Source of the DNA: Aliirhizobium wenxiniae
GTDB lineage: Bacteria > Pseudomonadota > Alphaproteobacteria > Rhizobiales > Rhizobiaceae
Length of the DNA stretch: 64,000 nucleotides
NCBI RefSeq assembly: GCF_019511445.1
Contig: NZ_JAEUAN010000005.1
Coordinates: forward strand, 290,672-354,671
Direction: 5' to 3'
Part shown: positions 18,341 through 28,279 of the stretch, piece by piece
Layout: the number at the start of each line of letters is the position of its first letter
How positions within the stretch are numbered: the first letter of the stretch is position 1
Translations under genes and position numbers: made by a program
The notes under the pieces: model-generated
Seen by the model: only the letters and a program-made list of their open reading frames with translations
Databases searched by the model: none
What the model was told of the DNA's origin: nothing

Positions 18341-18386
18341 CGTCTCTGCATCAGTGGAGTAACCGGCAGGCAATCGGGCAAAAGAA

Positions 18387-18415
18387 AAGGCGCCTGACCT
18401 GATGGTCGGCGCCTT
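18387..18415 (-). terminator. rho-independent terminator of rpmG
   Basis: AAGGCGCC (18387-18394) pairs with GGCGCCTT (18408-18415); on the minus strand the stem is followed by TTCTTT, placing the stop 23 bp after the rpmG stop codon. Confidence 0.8.
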
Positions 18416-18437
18416 GTTCAAACCCTTCGATCAAGTC

Positions 18438-18605
18438 TTACTTGATCTTGGTTTCCTTGAATTCAACGTGCTTCTTGGCAACCGGGTCGTACTTGGTCTT
18501 GGTCATCTTGTCCGTGAACGTACGGCTGTTCTTCGTCGTGACGTAGAAGAAACCGGTGTCAGCCGTCGACAACAGCTTAATCTTGATGGTCGTAGCTTTC
18601 GCCAT
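18438..18605 (-). CDS. rpmG: 50S ribosomal protein L33
   Basis: A 55-residue protein starting [20 protein letters not shown] and ending in the Lys-rich [12 protein letters not shown]. This is the L33 pattern; the usual Cys zinc ligands are absent, so it is the zinc-independent (C-minus) form. It binds the large subunit near the E site. The gene stands alone, with its own terminator downstream and 90 bp separating it from the MFS gene upstream. Confidence 0.95.
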   Translation of the reverse strand: MAKATTIKIKLLSTADTGFFYVTTKNSRTFTDKMTKTKYDPVAKKHVEFKETKIK

Positions 18606-18695
18606 GGTTGTTCTGCCTCTAGAAAATAGGAAGCCGTTGGCGCAGCGTGCGCCCCAGCTAAATCTGGCGCGAAATTACAAATCGCGCGCCAAAAG

Positions 18696-19880
18696 TCAAC
18701 TCTGTTTTGAATGGAAAAGCGTGCGGCACAGGGCAATAAGCACGTAAAAGCCGAAGAATGAGGCCAGCGCCCAAGCATAACCGTCGTTTCCGACGACATC
18801 CATGGCAGCCCCGATGCCTTGCGGGCCGACAACGGTTCCGACTGCATAACAGAAAATGAAGGCCGCATTGGCTGCGGCAAGATCCGCCCCGCTGAGTCGC
18901 GCCCCCAGATGCGCGAGGCCGACCGTGTAGAGGCCGGAGACGCAGCCACCCCAGAAAAACAGCACGACCGCCATCAAGATCCAGTTGTGGATCAGCATCG
19001 GCAAGGCCAGCGACCCGAGGACACCCAGAATGGCCATGGCCGCGAGCAGCGGGCGGCGGTCTTTCAGTCTGTCGGAATAGAGGCCGAGCGGGATCTGGAA
19101 GGCCATGTTGCCGATGCCCATGATGGTCAGGAGTATGGCCGCCTGTGATTCCTGCAATTGCTCGCGCAGGGCGTAGATCGGAAACAGCGACAGCCCACCG
19201 GCCGAGACTGCGCCAAAAGCGAAGACGGCAGCCGTCGCCGTCGGCACAAGGAAGATGTAGTGGAAGAAATGTCGGTCCGGCTTGCTGTTTAGAACCGGGC
19301 TCTCATGCCGCGCGATGAAGATCGGGATAAGCGCCAGCAGAATGATGATAGCGCCCACAAGGAAAGGAAGGATGCCGTCGCTGCCGAGTGCGGAAAAAAG
19401 CAGGGGGCCGAGCGCGAAGCCGACCGCAAGCACGGTCGCATAGATACCGAGCACCAGGCCGCGGCGACGGGGAGGGGCCGCCTCGTTGATCCAGAATTCC
19501 GACAGGATGAAGAGCGTGGTCGTGGCGCCATGGAAGGCGAAGCGCAAGGGGAACCACATCCAGAAGGATTGTGCATAATAGAAGCCGAGCCCGCTGATCG
19601 AGGCAACGACGACGGCAAACATCATCGTCCGCGCCACGCCAAAATCATGGGCAAGCTTCGTGGTGACAGGCGCCGCCAGCATCGAGGCGACGCCCGCCAT
19701 GGCGGCGTTGAGGCCGATCAGGGTTGAAGGGATGCCGCGCTTTTCAAGGATGATGGAAAGAAGCGGAAGGCCAAGTCCTATCGCTATGCCCACCGCGCTG
19801 ATCGCAGAAATTGCCGCGATGAGGGAAGGCCAATGGATGTGTTCCACATGCCCGTTTGCGTCGGTCGTCGGCTGCGACAT
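18696..19880 (-). CDS. MFS transporter, YcaD-like
   Basis: A 394-residue major facilitator superfamily protein with 12 predicted membrane helices. Between helices 2 and 3 it has the motif-A-like TKLAHDFGVARTMM, and between helices 8 and 9 LGLYSDRLKDRRP, a better motif A. The overall pattern (RRRGLVLGIYATVLAVGFALGPLL) resembles the YcaD/CsbX drug- or metabolite-export group, but the substrate cannot be inferred. It starts 10 bp after the NUDIX gene stop and is probably the last gene of the topA-rnr operon. Confidence 0.82.
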   Translation of the reverse strand: MSQPTTDANGHVEHIHWPSLIAAISAISAVGIAIGLGLPLLSIILEKRGIPSTLIGLNAAMAGVASMLAAPVTTKLAHDFGVARTMMFAVVVASISGLGFYYAQSFWMWFPLRFAFHGATTTLFILSEFWINEAAPPRRRGLVLGIYATVLAVGFALGPLLFSALGSDGILPFLVGAIIILLALIPIFIARHESPVLNSKPDRHFFHYIFLVPTATAAVFAFGAVSAGGLSLFPIYALREQLQESQAAILLTIMGIGNMAFQIPLGLYSDRLKDRRPLLAAMAILGVLGSLALPMLIHNWILMAVVLFFWGGCVSGLYTVGLAHLGARLSGADLAAANAAFIFCYAVGTVVGPQGIGAAMDVVGNDGYAWALASFFGFYVLIALCRTLFHSKQS

Positions 19881-19890
19881 TCATTCTTCC

Positions 19891-20574
19891 TTACAGTCGG
19901 CTCTGGACGAAACGTCCGTGACGCATCGAATAAAACGGGACTGGGGTTCCAAAAGGTATCGACGGGTCGAGCTTCATCAGGTTCTTGATGTCCTCCAGCA
20001 CCGTCTGGGTGATCCGCGCGAGTTTCAGACCAGAAACCATTGCAATGTCAAGCCATTGCAAGTCTTCAAGCTCGTCCGTATCGCCGAAATGCGACATGTC
20101 GAAGACAGTCTCGTCGCAAAGGCACAGAAAGAAGCGCGTGTCATAGCGGCGAACGGCTCCCGGTGGCGTGATGGCCCGCGCGACATAACGTAGCGTACCG
20201 AGATCGAAACCCGTTTCCTCTGCCGGCCTGATACCCGTCTCCTCACGCAGTTCGCGAAGTGCTGCGAGTGCGAGCGCTCTGGCGCGAGCGGGGCCCATAC
20301 GGCCTGAGGTGCCGGCCAGCAGTTTTTCCATCACCAGCGGATTGAGATCGCCGCCATAGGGCAGGGCGTGGTCATGGCGGTCGCGGCGTCCCCCCGGGAA
20401 GACATAGACATCCGGCATGAAGACATGTTTGGCCGCCCGACGCCCCATCAATATCCGGGGTGCAGAGCCGGAACGATCGATGAGGATCAGGCATGCCGCA
20501 TCCTGTGTGCGGACGCGGTGACGCCCCTCGAAGCGTTCGTCCGGCTCCTCGGAGCCTGTGTCTGTCGAAGTCAT
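19891..20574 (-). CDS. NUDIX hydrolase
   Basis: A 227-residue protein with a NUDIX box in the segment ALAALRELREETGIRPAEE (REL-x-EETG core); the usual leading Gly is displaced by an extended helix, as in CoA-type or large NUDIX proteins. Family members hydrolyse nucleoside diphosphates linked to another moiety; the substrate is unknown. Its ATG overlaps the DUF983 stop (ATGA, 20571-20574), so translation is coupled within the topA-rnr-DUF983-NUDIX operon. Confidence 0.85.
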   Translation of the reverse strand: MTSTDTGSEEPDERFEGRHRVRTQDAACLILIDRSGSAPRILMGRRAAKHVFMPDVYVFPGGRRDRHDHALPYGGDLNPLVMEKLLAGTSGRMGPARARALALAALRELREETGIRPAEETGFDLGTLRYVARAITPPGAVRRYDTRFFLCLCDETVFDMSHFGDTDELEDLQWLDIAMVSGLKLARITQTVLEDIKNLMKLDPSIPFGTPVPFYSMRHGRFVQSRL

Positions 20575-21014
20575 GTGGAAGGATCGCTGCGATCGGGTTC
20601 CTGGCTTGCGAAACCATGCATTCTATAGGCCCATTGCAGGCCGATGACACCGCCCTTGATCGGTTGGACGGTCGCGATCGCGGTCAGTACCGCAAGCGGT
20701 ATCCAGATCGCCATGTGAACGAAGGGCGAGACGCGCCAGAGCATGTCGGTCAACAGGTAACCCGTCATCAGCACATGGCCGACAACGACGATGACGAGAT
20801 AGGCCGGAAGATCGTCGGCGCGTTGCGGCGTAAAATCTTCGCCGCAGACGGCGCAATGATCGACCGGCTTGAGAAACGCCCGGAACAGGCGGCCCTCGCC
20901 GCAATTTGGGCAGCGGCAGAGAAGGCCGCGTTTGATGGAGCGTCCCAAGGGACGCTCGGGCGCGCCTTCACCGCCATATTTGATGGTTGATCCGGCGCGC
21001 TCGTCCATTCTCAT
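20571..21014 (-). CDS. DUF983 family membrane protein
   Basis: A 147-residue protein with a CPNCGEGRLFRAFLKP...CAVCGEDF motif (two CxxC pairs, probably binding zinc) followed by two membrane helices at about residues 68-118. This is the DUF983 layout, widespread in alphaproteobacteria beside rnr, with no proven role. It overlaps rnr upstream and the NUDIX gene downstream by 4 bp each (ATGA). Confidence 0.85.
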   Translation of the reverse strand: MRMDERAGSTIKYGGEGAPERPLGRSIKRGLLCRCPNCGEGRLFRAFLKPVDHCAVCGEDFTPQRADDLPAYLVIVVVGHVLMTGYLLTDMLWRVSPFVHMAIWIPLAVLTAIATVQPIKGGVIGLQWAYRMHGFASQEPDRSDPST

Positions 21015-23386
21015 CTCCTGCGTCCGCGGGGAGGGCGGGTGCCCGGTTTTTTCGGTCCGCCGCCCGGCCGGTTGCGCCGTCCCGCCTTGTGGAAGGAGCG
21101 TGTTCCGGTCGGCAGCTTCTTGCCTTCGCTCAGCATTTCGAACTGCAGTGCGCCGGCAAGCGGAATGGCATTCTTCAACCGTACATCGACGGTATCGCCG
21201 AGCTGATAGCCGAGCCCCGACCGCTCGCCGGACAAGGCCTGATGCGCCTCGTCGTAGAAATAGTAGTCGTTGCCGATCGTCGAAACCGGCACGAAACCGT
21301 CGGCGCCATAGGTCGGCAGCGAGACGAACAGTCCGGCCTTGGTGACGCCGGAAATCCGCCCCTCGAATTCCTCGCCGATACGGGTGGCGAGGTGATGGGC
21401 AATCAGGCGGTTGACAGTATCGCGCTCCGCCGCCATCGCCCGACGCTCGAAGGTCGAGATTTCGGCCGCGATATCGTCGAGCTGCGCTTCTTCTTCGCGT
21501 GTGATGCCACCTTCACCGAGACCCAGCGAGCCGACGAGCGCGCGATGCACGATCAGGTCGGCGTAACGGCGGATCGGCGAGGTGAAATGCGCGTATTTCA
21601 TTAGATTGAGGCCGAAATGGCCGATATTGTCCGGGCTGTAGACGGCCTGGCTCTGGGAGCGCAGCACCATCTCGTTGACCATCACCTGATGCGGTGTGCC
21701 TTGGGCCTGTGACAGGATGCCGTTGAACGAGTTGGAGCGCATGTTGCCACCCTTGGCCATGGAGATGCCAAGTGTGTTCAAGAACTCGCGCAGCGTCTCC
21801 TGCTTGGCAAGCGACGGGCCGTCATGGGCGCGGTAGATCAGCGCTTGGCGCTTCTTTTCCAGCGTCTCGGCAGCGCAGACATTCGCCTGGATCATCATCT
21901 CTTCGATGAGCTTGTGCGCATCGAGCCGGTCCGGCACGAAGACCCGATCGACGGTGCCGTCGGCCTTGAGCAGGATCTTGCGCTCCGGCATGTCGAGTTC
22001 GAGCGGCTGGCGACGGTCGCGGCCGATCTTCATGATCCGGTAGGCGTCCCAGAGCGGCTTCAGGATCGGTTCGAGCAGCGGCCCGGTCTTGTCGTCCGGC
22101 TTGCCGTCGATTGCAGCCTGTGCCTGCTGGTAGGAGAGCTTGGCGGCACTCTTCATCATGATGCGATGGAACGTGTGGCCCGCCTTGCGGCCTTCCTTCG
22201 AAAAGGTCATGCGCACGGCCATGGCCGGCCGATCCTCGCCTTCGCGCAGCGAGCAGAGATCGTTGGAAATACGCTCCGGCAGCATCGGCACGACGCGGTC
22301 GGGGAAATAGACGGAATTGCCGCGCTTCAGCGCCTCGCGGTCGAGCGGCGAACCGGTGCGCACATACCAGGAGACGTCTGCAATCGCGACGGTAACGATC
22401 ACGCCACCCGGATTGTCGGGTGACGTGTCCGGCTCGGCATAAACCGCGTCGTCGTGATCCTTGGCGTCGGCCGGATCGATCGTGACGAGCGGCACGTTGC
22501 GCCAGTCTTCACGCTTCGACATCGAGGCTGGCTGAGCAGCCTCGGCTTCATCCATCACTTGCTTCGGAAAAATGTGCGGAATGCCATGCGAATAGATGGC
22601 GATCATAGAGATCGCCTTTTCCGAGGCGACGGAACCAACCACAGAAAGCACACGAGCGCGCGGCAAGCCGAAACGACCGGAGCGTACGGTTTCGCTCTCG
22701 ACCAAATCGCCATGCTTGGCATCGCCCAGGCCATCGGGCTCGATCACCATTTCCTCGCCGCGACGGTCTGTCGGCAGGAGACGGATTTCGCCATCGACAA
22801 GCTTGTGCACGACACCGAGCGTTGCACCGCGACGCTTGTCGATCACCTTGATGACACGCGCCGTATAGGCCGGGCCGGTGCGATCCTTGTTCGGGAATAT
22901 TTTGGCGAGGATACGGTCGTTGAGGCCGGCGGCAGGCGCCTTGCCCTTGCCGCGTTGTTCCGACGACTGGCGGATCAGCACGGCCGGTGCCGCCCCCTGA
23001 TCTTCCGGCCATTCGGCAGGGCGGCCGATCAGTTCGCCATCCTTGTCGCGGGTGGTGATATCGAGAACGGTGACCGGGGGCAGTGCGCCGGGACGCGTCA
23101 ACGACTTGCGGCTCTTGGTCAAGAGGCCTTCGTCTTCGAGCTGGCGAAGCAGGTCCTTCAGCTCGACGCGCGTTTCACCTTTCAGCCCGAAAGCCTTGGC
23201 GATCTCGCGCTTCGAGGCCTTGTCCGGATTGTCGGAGATGAATTCGAGCAGGACTTCGCGCGGCGGGATGGCGCCCTGGATGATCGCGGGTTTTCCCTTG
23301 GAACCGGTCGCCATACCGCGTTCGGCTCTTTCCGCCCGCTTCCGCTGCCGGTGCGATCTGATGTCGTCGTCCTGCTCTTCGCTCAC
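21011..23386 (-). CDS. rnr: ribonuclease R
   Basis: A 791-residue RNB-family 3'-5' exoribonuclease that degrades structured RNA. An N-terminal winged-helix region is followed by cold-shock-like domains, the RNB catalytic core with TIDPADAKDHDDAVYAEPD (metal-binding Asp residues), an S1 domain (FEGRISGVTKAGLFVSLPTY) and a basic Gly/Pro/Arg tail. The start codon is GTG at 23386, overlapping the topA stop by 4 bp (GTGA). The 5' neighbour topA and 3' neighbour DUF983 make a tightly packed operon. Confidence 0.95.
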   Translation of the reverse strand: MSEEQDDDIRSHRQRKRAERAERGMATGSKGKPAIIQGAIPPREVLLEFISDNPDKASKREIAKAFGLKGETRVELKDLLRQLEDEGLLTKSRKSLTRPGALPPVTVLDITTRDKDGELIGRPAEWPEDQGAAPAVLIRQSSEQRGKGKAPAAGLNDRILAKIFPNKDRTGPAYTARVIKVIDKRRGATLGVVHKLVDGEIRLLPTDRRGEEMVIEPDGLGDAKHGDLVESETVRSGRFGLPRARVLSVVGSVASEKAISMIAIYSHGIPHIFPKQVMDEAEAAQPASMSKREDWRNVPLVTIDPADAKDHDDAVYAEPDTSPDNPGGVIVTVAIADVSWYVRTGSPLDREALKRGNSVYFPDRVVPMLPERISNDLCSLREGEDRPAMAVRMTFSKEGRKAGHTFHRIMMKSAAKLSYQQAQAAIDGKPDDKTGPLLEPILKPLWDAYRIMKIGRDRRQPLELDMPERKILLKADGTVDRVFVPDRLDAHKLIEEMMIQANVCAAETLEKKRQALIYRAHDGPSLAKQETLREFLNTLGISMAKGGNMRSNSFNGILSQAQGTPHQVMVNEMVLRSQSQAVYSPDNIGHFGLNLMKYAHFTSPIRRYADLIVHRALVGSLGLGEGGITREEEAQLDDIAAEISTFERRAMAAERDTVNRLIAHHLATRIGEEFEGRISGVTKAGLFVSLPTYGADGFVPVSTIGNDYYFYDEAHQALSGERSGLGYQLGDTVDVRLKNAIPLAGALQFEMLSEGKKLPTGTRSFHKAGRRNRPGGGPKKPGTRPPRGRRR

Positions 23387-26061
23387 GTATCCGTCTTCTT
23401 TGTCTTCGCTGTGGCCTTCTTGGCCGGTGCCTTTTTGGCGGGAGCCTTCTTTGCAGCCGTCTTCTTCGGAGCAGCCTTCTTGGTCTCGCCGTCGGCCTTG
23501 GCTGCAGCCTTCTTCGGCTTTGCCTTGGTCTTGGTTGAAGTCTTGCCGCCCTTTTCGATGATCAGCGCCATGGCCTGTTCCATCGTCACCGACTGCGGGT
23601 CCATGCCCTTCGGCAGGGTCGCATTGACCTTGCCCCAGTTGACGTAAGGGCCGTAACGGCCGTCACGCACCGTGACTGCGCCGCCATCCGGATGATCGCC
23701 GAGTTCCTTCAAGGCTGCCGGTGTGCCGCGCCCGCGTCCACCCCTACCCTTGGCGGCCTTTTCGGCAAGCACGGTGACGGCGCGGTTGAGTCCGATCGAG
23801 AACACGTCCTCGATGCTTTCAAGATTGGCATAGGTGCCATCATGCAGCAGGAACGGCCCGTAACGGCCAAGACCTGCGGAAATCATCTTGCCGGTTTCCG
23901 GGTTCTGTCCCACGTCACGCGGCAGGTTGATCAGCGCCAGCGCCTTTTCATGGTCGATGTCTTCCGGCCTCCAGCCCTTCGGTAGCGAGGAGCGCTTGGC
24001 TTCCTTGCCTTCGCCGCGCTGGATATAGGGCCCGAAACGGCCCGAGCGCAGCGTCAGCTCTTCGCCCGTATGCGGATCGGCACCGAGCGCCTTCGGTTCG
24101 TTGAGGCCGGAAGCGTCCGCCTCTGCGCCGTCAGACGAAAGCTGGCGGGTAAAATTGCATTCCGGATAGTTCGAGCAGCCGACGAATGCGCCATACTTGC
24201 CGAGCTTCAAGGACAGGTTGCCGGTGCCGCAGACCTGGCAGATGCGCGGATCCGATCCGTCTTCACGCTTTGGGAAGACGAGCGGCGCAAGCGCTTCGTT
24301 CAGGGCATCCAGCACGTTGGTGACGCGCAGTTCCTTGGTGTCTTCGATCTGGGCGAAGAAATCCTGCCAGAAATCGCGCAGGACCTGTTTCCAGTCCAGT
24401 TCGCCGGCGGAAATCCGGTCGAGCTTTTCTTCCAGATCCGCGGTGAAATCGTATTCCACATACTTGGTGAAGAAGTTTTCGAGGAAGGCCGTTACCAATC
24501 GACCCTTGGAATGCGGGATCAGCTTTCGCTTTTCGGTGACCACATATTCGCGGTCCGACAGCGTCTTCAGCGTTGCGGCATAGGTGGAAGGGCGGCCGAT
24601 GCCGAGTTCTTCCATCTTCTTGATCAGCGAGGCTTCCGAATAACGCGGCGGCGGCTCGGTGAAATGCTGGCTGGAGTTGATCTTCTGCTTGGCGAGGTTT
24701 TCGCGCGCATTGATCTCCGGCAGGCGACCATCCTCGTCGTCATCCTCCGACTTCTCGTCCTCGTCACGGCGATCCATGTAGGCGCCGAGAAAACCGTCGA
24801 AACGGACGACCGAGCCGACGGCGCGCAGGCCAGCCTTGTCCGCGCCGTTGGAGGCGAGAATTTCGACCGTCGTGCGCTCCATTTCAGCGGACGCCATCTG
24901 GCTGGCGATGCCGCGCTTCCAGATCAGTTCGTAAAGCCGTGCCTGATCGGCATCGAGGAATTTTTTTACCTGATCCGGCGTGCGGTTGAAATCGGTCGGA
25001 CGGATCGCTTCGTGCGCTTCCTGGGCGTTCTTTGCCTTGGTGGAATAGAAGCGCGGCTTTTCCGGCAGGTAGCGGTCGCCGAACTGGGAAACGATGGCGG
25101 CGCGGGCAGCATCGATCGCTTCCGGTGCCATCTGAACACCGTCGGTACGCATATAGGTAATGAGACCGACCGTCTCGCCGCCGATATCGATGCCTTCATA
25201 AAGCTTCTGCGCCACCTGCATGGTGCGCGACGCGTTGAAGCCGATATTGGAAGACGCGGCCTGCTGCAGGCTCGACGTGGTGAAGGGCGGGCCGGGATTG
25301 CGCTTGACCGGCTTTGCCTCGACGCTGTCGACAACAAAGCTTGCGCCTTCAAGCAATGTCTTCAGCCGGTTCGCATCTTCGCCAGTCTTGACCGCACGTG
25401 GCGCCAGACGCTTTCCGTCGGCAGAGACGAGCTTTGCTTCGAACTCGTCGCCACGCGGGGTTTTCAGCAGCGCCGAGAGGTTCCAGTATTCTTCCGAGAC
25501 GAAACGCTCGATCTCGTTTTCGCGGTCGCAGACGAGGCGCAGCGCCACCGACTGCACGCGGCCGGCAGAGCGTGCGCCCGGCAGCTTGCGCCACAGGACC
25601 GGAGAAAGATTGAAGCCGACCAGATAATCGAGCGCGCGGCGTGCCAGATAGGCATCGACCAGCGGCACGTCGATATCGCGCGGCGCAGCCATCGCGTCGA
25701 GCACGGCCTTCTTGGTGATGGCGTTGAACACGACGCGTTTCACCGGCTTGTCGCCCAGCACCTTCTTCTTTTTCAAGAGATCGAGCACATGCCAGGAAAT
25801 GGCTTCACCTTCGCGATCCGGGTCGGTCGCGAGAAACAGTCCGTCGGAGCCTTTTACGGCATCGGCGATATCCTTCATGCGCTTCTGCGATGCGCTGTCG
25901 ACCTCCCAGGACATTTCGAAATCCTGGTCGGGAAGCACGGAGCCGTCTTTCGCGGGAAGATCGCGGACGTGGCCAAAGGATGCGAGAACCTTATAACCCG
26001 AGCCCAGATACTTATTGATAGTCTTGGCTTTGGCTGGAGATTCTACAACGACAACATTCAT
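23383..26061 (-). CDS. topA: DNA topoisomerase I
   Basis: An 892-residue type IA topoisomerase that relaxes negative supercoils. The TOPRIM domain opens the protein (MNVVVVESPAKAKTINKYLG), with the acidic DPDREGEAISWH motif. The active-site Tyr lies in GLITYMRTDG. One four-Cys zinc element is visible (CQVCGTGNLSLKLGKYGAFVGCSNYPEC in parts), followed by repeated topoisomerase C-terminal modules (GRFGPYIQRGEG, GRYGPFLLHDG, GRYGPYVNWG). The last 60 residues are Lys/Ala repeats, probably for nonspecific DNA contact. First gene of the topA-rnr operon. Confidence 0.96.
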   Translation of the reverse strand: MNVVVVESPAKAKTINKYLGSGYKVLASFGHVRDLPAKDGSVLPDQDFEMSWEVDSASQKRMKDIADAVKGSDGLFLATDPDREGEAISWHVLDLLKKKKVLGDKPVKRVVFNAITKKAVLDAMAAPRDIDVPLVDAYLARRALDYLVGFNLSPVLWRKLPGARSAGRVQSVALRLVCDRENEIERFVSEEYWNLSALLKTPRGDEFEAKLVSADGKRLAPRAVKTGEDANRLKTLLEGASFVVDSVEAKPVKRNPGPPFTTSSLQQAASSNIGFNASRTMQVAQKLYEGIDIGGETVGLITYMRTDGVQMAPEAIDAARAAIVSQFGDRYLPEKPRFYSTKAKNAQEAHEAIRPTDFNRTPDQVKKFLDADQARLYELIWKRGIASQMASAEMERTTVEILASNGADKAGLRAVGSVVRFDGFLGAYMDRRDEDEKSEDDDEDGRLPEINARENLAKQKINSSQHFTEPPPRYSEASLIKKMEELGIGRPSTYAATLKTLSDREYVVTEKRKLIPHSKGRLVTAFLENFFTKYVEYDFTADLEEKLDRISAGELDWKQVLRDFWQDFFAQIEDTKELRVTNVLDALNEALAPLVFPKREDGSDPRICQVCGTGNLSLKLGKYGAFVGCSNYPECNFTRQLSSDGAEADASGLNEPKALGADPHTGEELTLRSGRFGPYIQRGEGKEAKRSSLPKGWRPEDIDHEKALALINLPRDVGQNPETGKMISAGLGRYGPFLLHDGTYANLESIEDVFSIGLNRAVTVLAEKAAKGRGGRGRGTPAALKELGDHPDGGAVTVRDGRYGPYVNWGKVNATLPKGMDPQSVTMEQAMALIIEKGGKTSTKTKAKPKKAAAKADGETKKAAPKKTAAKKAPAKKAPAKKATAKTKKTDT

Positions 26062-26301
26062 TTTTGCTTCTCTGTAATAGAGCAGGGCCCGGTGCCTCGT
26101 TCGGTCCAGGCGGAGATTTGACTTCCCGACATGGAGGGCGTTTGTCCCGCGGTCAAGGGCTTAAGTGAAATTAGCACATTTCGAAGGATGCAATCGTTGG
26201 GTGCTTTAATCTGACTTGCAATCATGAATATTTCCAATAAAGTCCATTTTACTATTCTTTGTGAATATAATTTCACTTTGTTGGCGCGAGTGGGGTGGGG
26301 C

Positions 26302-26529
26302 ATGTCGATTCAGATGTATGGGCTCCGCGAGGAGTTTTCTGCCGAAAATGTAGCGTATATTCGCCAGATGCTGGGGGAGCTGCGGCAGGTGGCATTCGGC
26401 GAGGGGGCCGACATGCTCTGCTATCTCATCGAGATGGCCTATGTCGAAGCTGGCGACATTCAGTCCGGTCGTCGTCCGTGCTCAGCCGGGAAGCGAAATG
26501 GAAACAAACCCGCCGGGATGGCGGTATAG
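26302..26529 (+). CDS. small conserved-looking protein, unknown function
   Basis: A 75-residue protein from ATG 26302, with a G-rich SD (ggggtgggg) directly before it. The N-terminal 50 residues (YGLREEFSAENVAYIRQMLG then ADMLCYLIEMAYVEAGDIQ) look like a compact helical protein, and I recall similar small proteins in Rhizobium, but no function. The C-terminal part is basic and less convincing. It is divergent from topA, and its 3' end overlaps the 3' end of the convergent dprA by 48 bp, which is unusual. Confidence 0.6.
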   Translation: MSIQMYGLREEFSAENVAYIRQMLGELRQVAFGEGADMLCYLIEMAYVEAGDIQSGRRPCSAGKRNGNKPAGMAV

Positions 26530-27627
26530 GCGTCCCGCGAGATCGAGTTCGAGCAGCACGAGATAGACGGATGCAGCAGGAAGGCTGGTATGGCGGATGA
26601 TATCGTCTATCTCCGTCGGTGTCGGCCCCAATGCTGAAATGATGGTGTGGCGGACATTGTCGTCCGGCGGCAGCATGGCATCGTCCGACCGCTCCGGCTC
26701 TTCGATGACCTGATGTTCGAACAGATCCAGTTGCGACACGGGCGCAAGCGCTTCGAGCACGTCTTCCGGGCCGGTGGTAACGATTGCGCCCTGTTTGAGG
26801 AGGGCGTTTGTTCCATGGCAGCGCGGATCGAGTGGCGAGCCTGGCACGGCAAATACGATGCGGCCGAAATCACCGGCCATCCGCGCGGTAATCAACGAGC
26901 CGGATTTTTCCGCCGCCTCGACCACGACGACACCGAGCGAAATGCCTGCGATCAGCCGGTTGCGGCGAGGGAAATCCCGTGCTCTCGGCTCCCAGCCGAA
27001 CGGCATCTCGCTGATCGCAAGACCCTTACCATTGGTGATCTCATCCAGCAGCCCGAGATTTTCAGGCGGGTAGGGGCGGTCAAGCCCACCGGCCAGCACG
27101 GCGATCGTGCCGGTCTCGATGCTGGCCCGGTGTGCGGCGGTATCGATCCCGCGTGCAAGCCCCGAAGTTATGACATAGCCGCTCTGGCCGCAGCGTCGGG
27201 CGATCATCGCTGCGAATTTTGCGCCGACGACGGAGGCATTGCGCGAGCCGACAATACCGACCGAAGGACGCGTTGCGCTTGCCGGATTGCCCCTGATGGC
27301 GACGAGCGGCGGAGCACCATCTATATGTCTGAGTGCGGGGGGATAGTCCGGTTCGCCGATGCCGATAAAGTGAGCGCCATGTCTGTGAGCGGCTTCAAGC
27401 TCTCGCTCGGCATCCTCGACACTGGCGATGCGCAGCGATCGTGTCGCTCCGCCGCGCCGGGAAAGTTCCGGCAGCATGGCAAGCGCGTTTTCTGCCGAGC
27501 CGCAATGGTTGATCAACTGCCGGAACGTGGCGGGGCCGACATTGTCGGAACGGATCAGCCGCAGCCAGGCGATCCTCTGTCTCTCCGTCAGCGCAATTCC
27601 AGATCGTCCTGCGCTGCCGTCGGGCAT
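26482..27627 (-). CDS. dprA: DNA processing protein DprA
   Basis: A 381-residue protein. An N-terminal SAM-like region is followed by the Rossmann-like DprA core, with VGIVGSRNASVVGAKFAAMIA, GLARGIDTAAHRASI and ITARMAGDFGRIVFAVPGSPLDPRCHG motifs, and a C-terminal winged-helix (DML1-like) domain ending LDLAGRLYRHPGGFVSI. DprA binds incoming single-stranded DNA and loads RecA during transformation; in rhizobia its role is less clear. It starts 34 bp after the plsY stop, last in the pyrB-pyrC-plsY-dprA operon. Confidence 0.93.
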   Translation of the reverse strand: MPDGSAGRSGIALTERQRIAWLRLIRSDNVGPATFRQLINHCGSAENALAMLPELSRRGGATRSLRIASVEDAERELEAAHRHGAHFIGIGEPDYPPALRHIDGAPPLVAIRGNPASATRPSVGIVGSRNASVVGAKFAAMIARRCGQSGYVITSGLARGIDTAAHRASIETGTIAVLAGGLDRPYPPENLGLLDEITNGKGLAISEMPFGWEPRARDFPRRNRLIAGISLGVVVVEAAEKSGSLITARMAGDFGRIVFAVPGSPLDPRCHGTNALLKQGAIVTTGPEDVLEALAPVSQLDLFEHQVIEEPERSDDAMLPPDDNVRHTIISALGPTPTEIDDIIRHTSLPAASVYLVLLELDLAGRLYRHPGGFVSISLPG

Positions 27628-27661
27628 GGATGGCCTCTTTTGGGGCCACAGCGAAAGTGAG

Positions 27662-28279
27662 TTACCCCTTTGAGCCGATCTTGCTTTCGGTGCCGGCGAT
27701 CAACCGCTCGATATTGGTCTTGTGCTTCACCCAGGAAATCACGGTCATGATTGCCATCACGACTGCAATCTTAGGCTCCTGTATGAACCACAGCACAACC
27801 GGAATGACAAGCGTTGCAACCAGCGCGGAGAGCGATGAATATCTGCTGAGCTTGGCAACCGTCAGCCACACGGCTGCAAAGACGAGCACCATCCATGGAG
27901 CAACGCCGAGCAGGGTGCCGATATAGGTGGCCACGCCCTTGCCGCCCTTGAAGCCGAGCCAGACCGGATAAAGGTGTCCGATGAAGGCGGCAAAGCCTGC
28001 AAGCAGTCCGGCTTCGGAGCCGAAGAAATGCCAGCCGATGATGGCCGCGACAGTCGCCTTCAACGCATCGAGCAAAAGGGTTGCGGCGGCAAGCTTCTTG
28101 TTGCCGGTTCGGAGCACATTCGTTGCGCCGATATTGCCCGAACCGATGGAGCGGATATCGCCAAGCCCCGCCGCACGGGTGAGAAGCAGGCCGAACGGGA
28201 TCGACCCGAGCAGATAGCCCAGGATCAGCGCACCGGCCGCGATCGGCAGCGTGATCTGCCAGTTGAAAAGTTCGCTCAC
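27662..28279 (-). CDS. plsY: acyl-phosphate:glycerol-3-phosphate acyltransferase PlsY
   Basis: A 205-residue inner-membrane enzyme with five predicted helices that acylates glycerol-3-phosphate in the first step of phospholipid synthesis. The three conserved loops are present: [23 protein letters not shown] and [10 protein letters not shown] place the start at GTG 28279 (VSELFNWQ), which overlaps the pyrC-like stop as GTGA; the ATG at 28309 would add ten residues not seen in the family. Confidence 0.93.
   Translation of the reverse strand: MSELFNWQITLPIAAGALILGYLLGSIPFGLLLTRAAGLGDIRSIGSGNIGATNVLRTGNKKLAAATLLLDALKATVAAIIGWHFFGSEAGLLAGFAAFIGHLYPVWLGFKGGKGVATYIGTLLGVAPWMVLVFAAVWLTVAKLSRYSSLSALVATLVIPVVLWFIQEPKIAVVMAIMTVISWVKHKTNIERLIAGTESKIGSKG

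Noticed and set aside
24070..26121. 683-codon frame opposite topA
   Set aside because: Antisense shadow; topA carries all expected motifs in the other frame.
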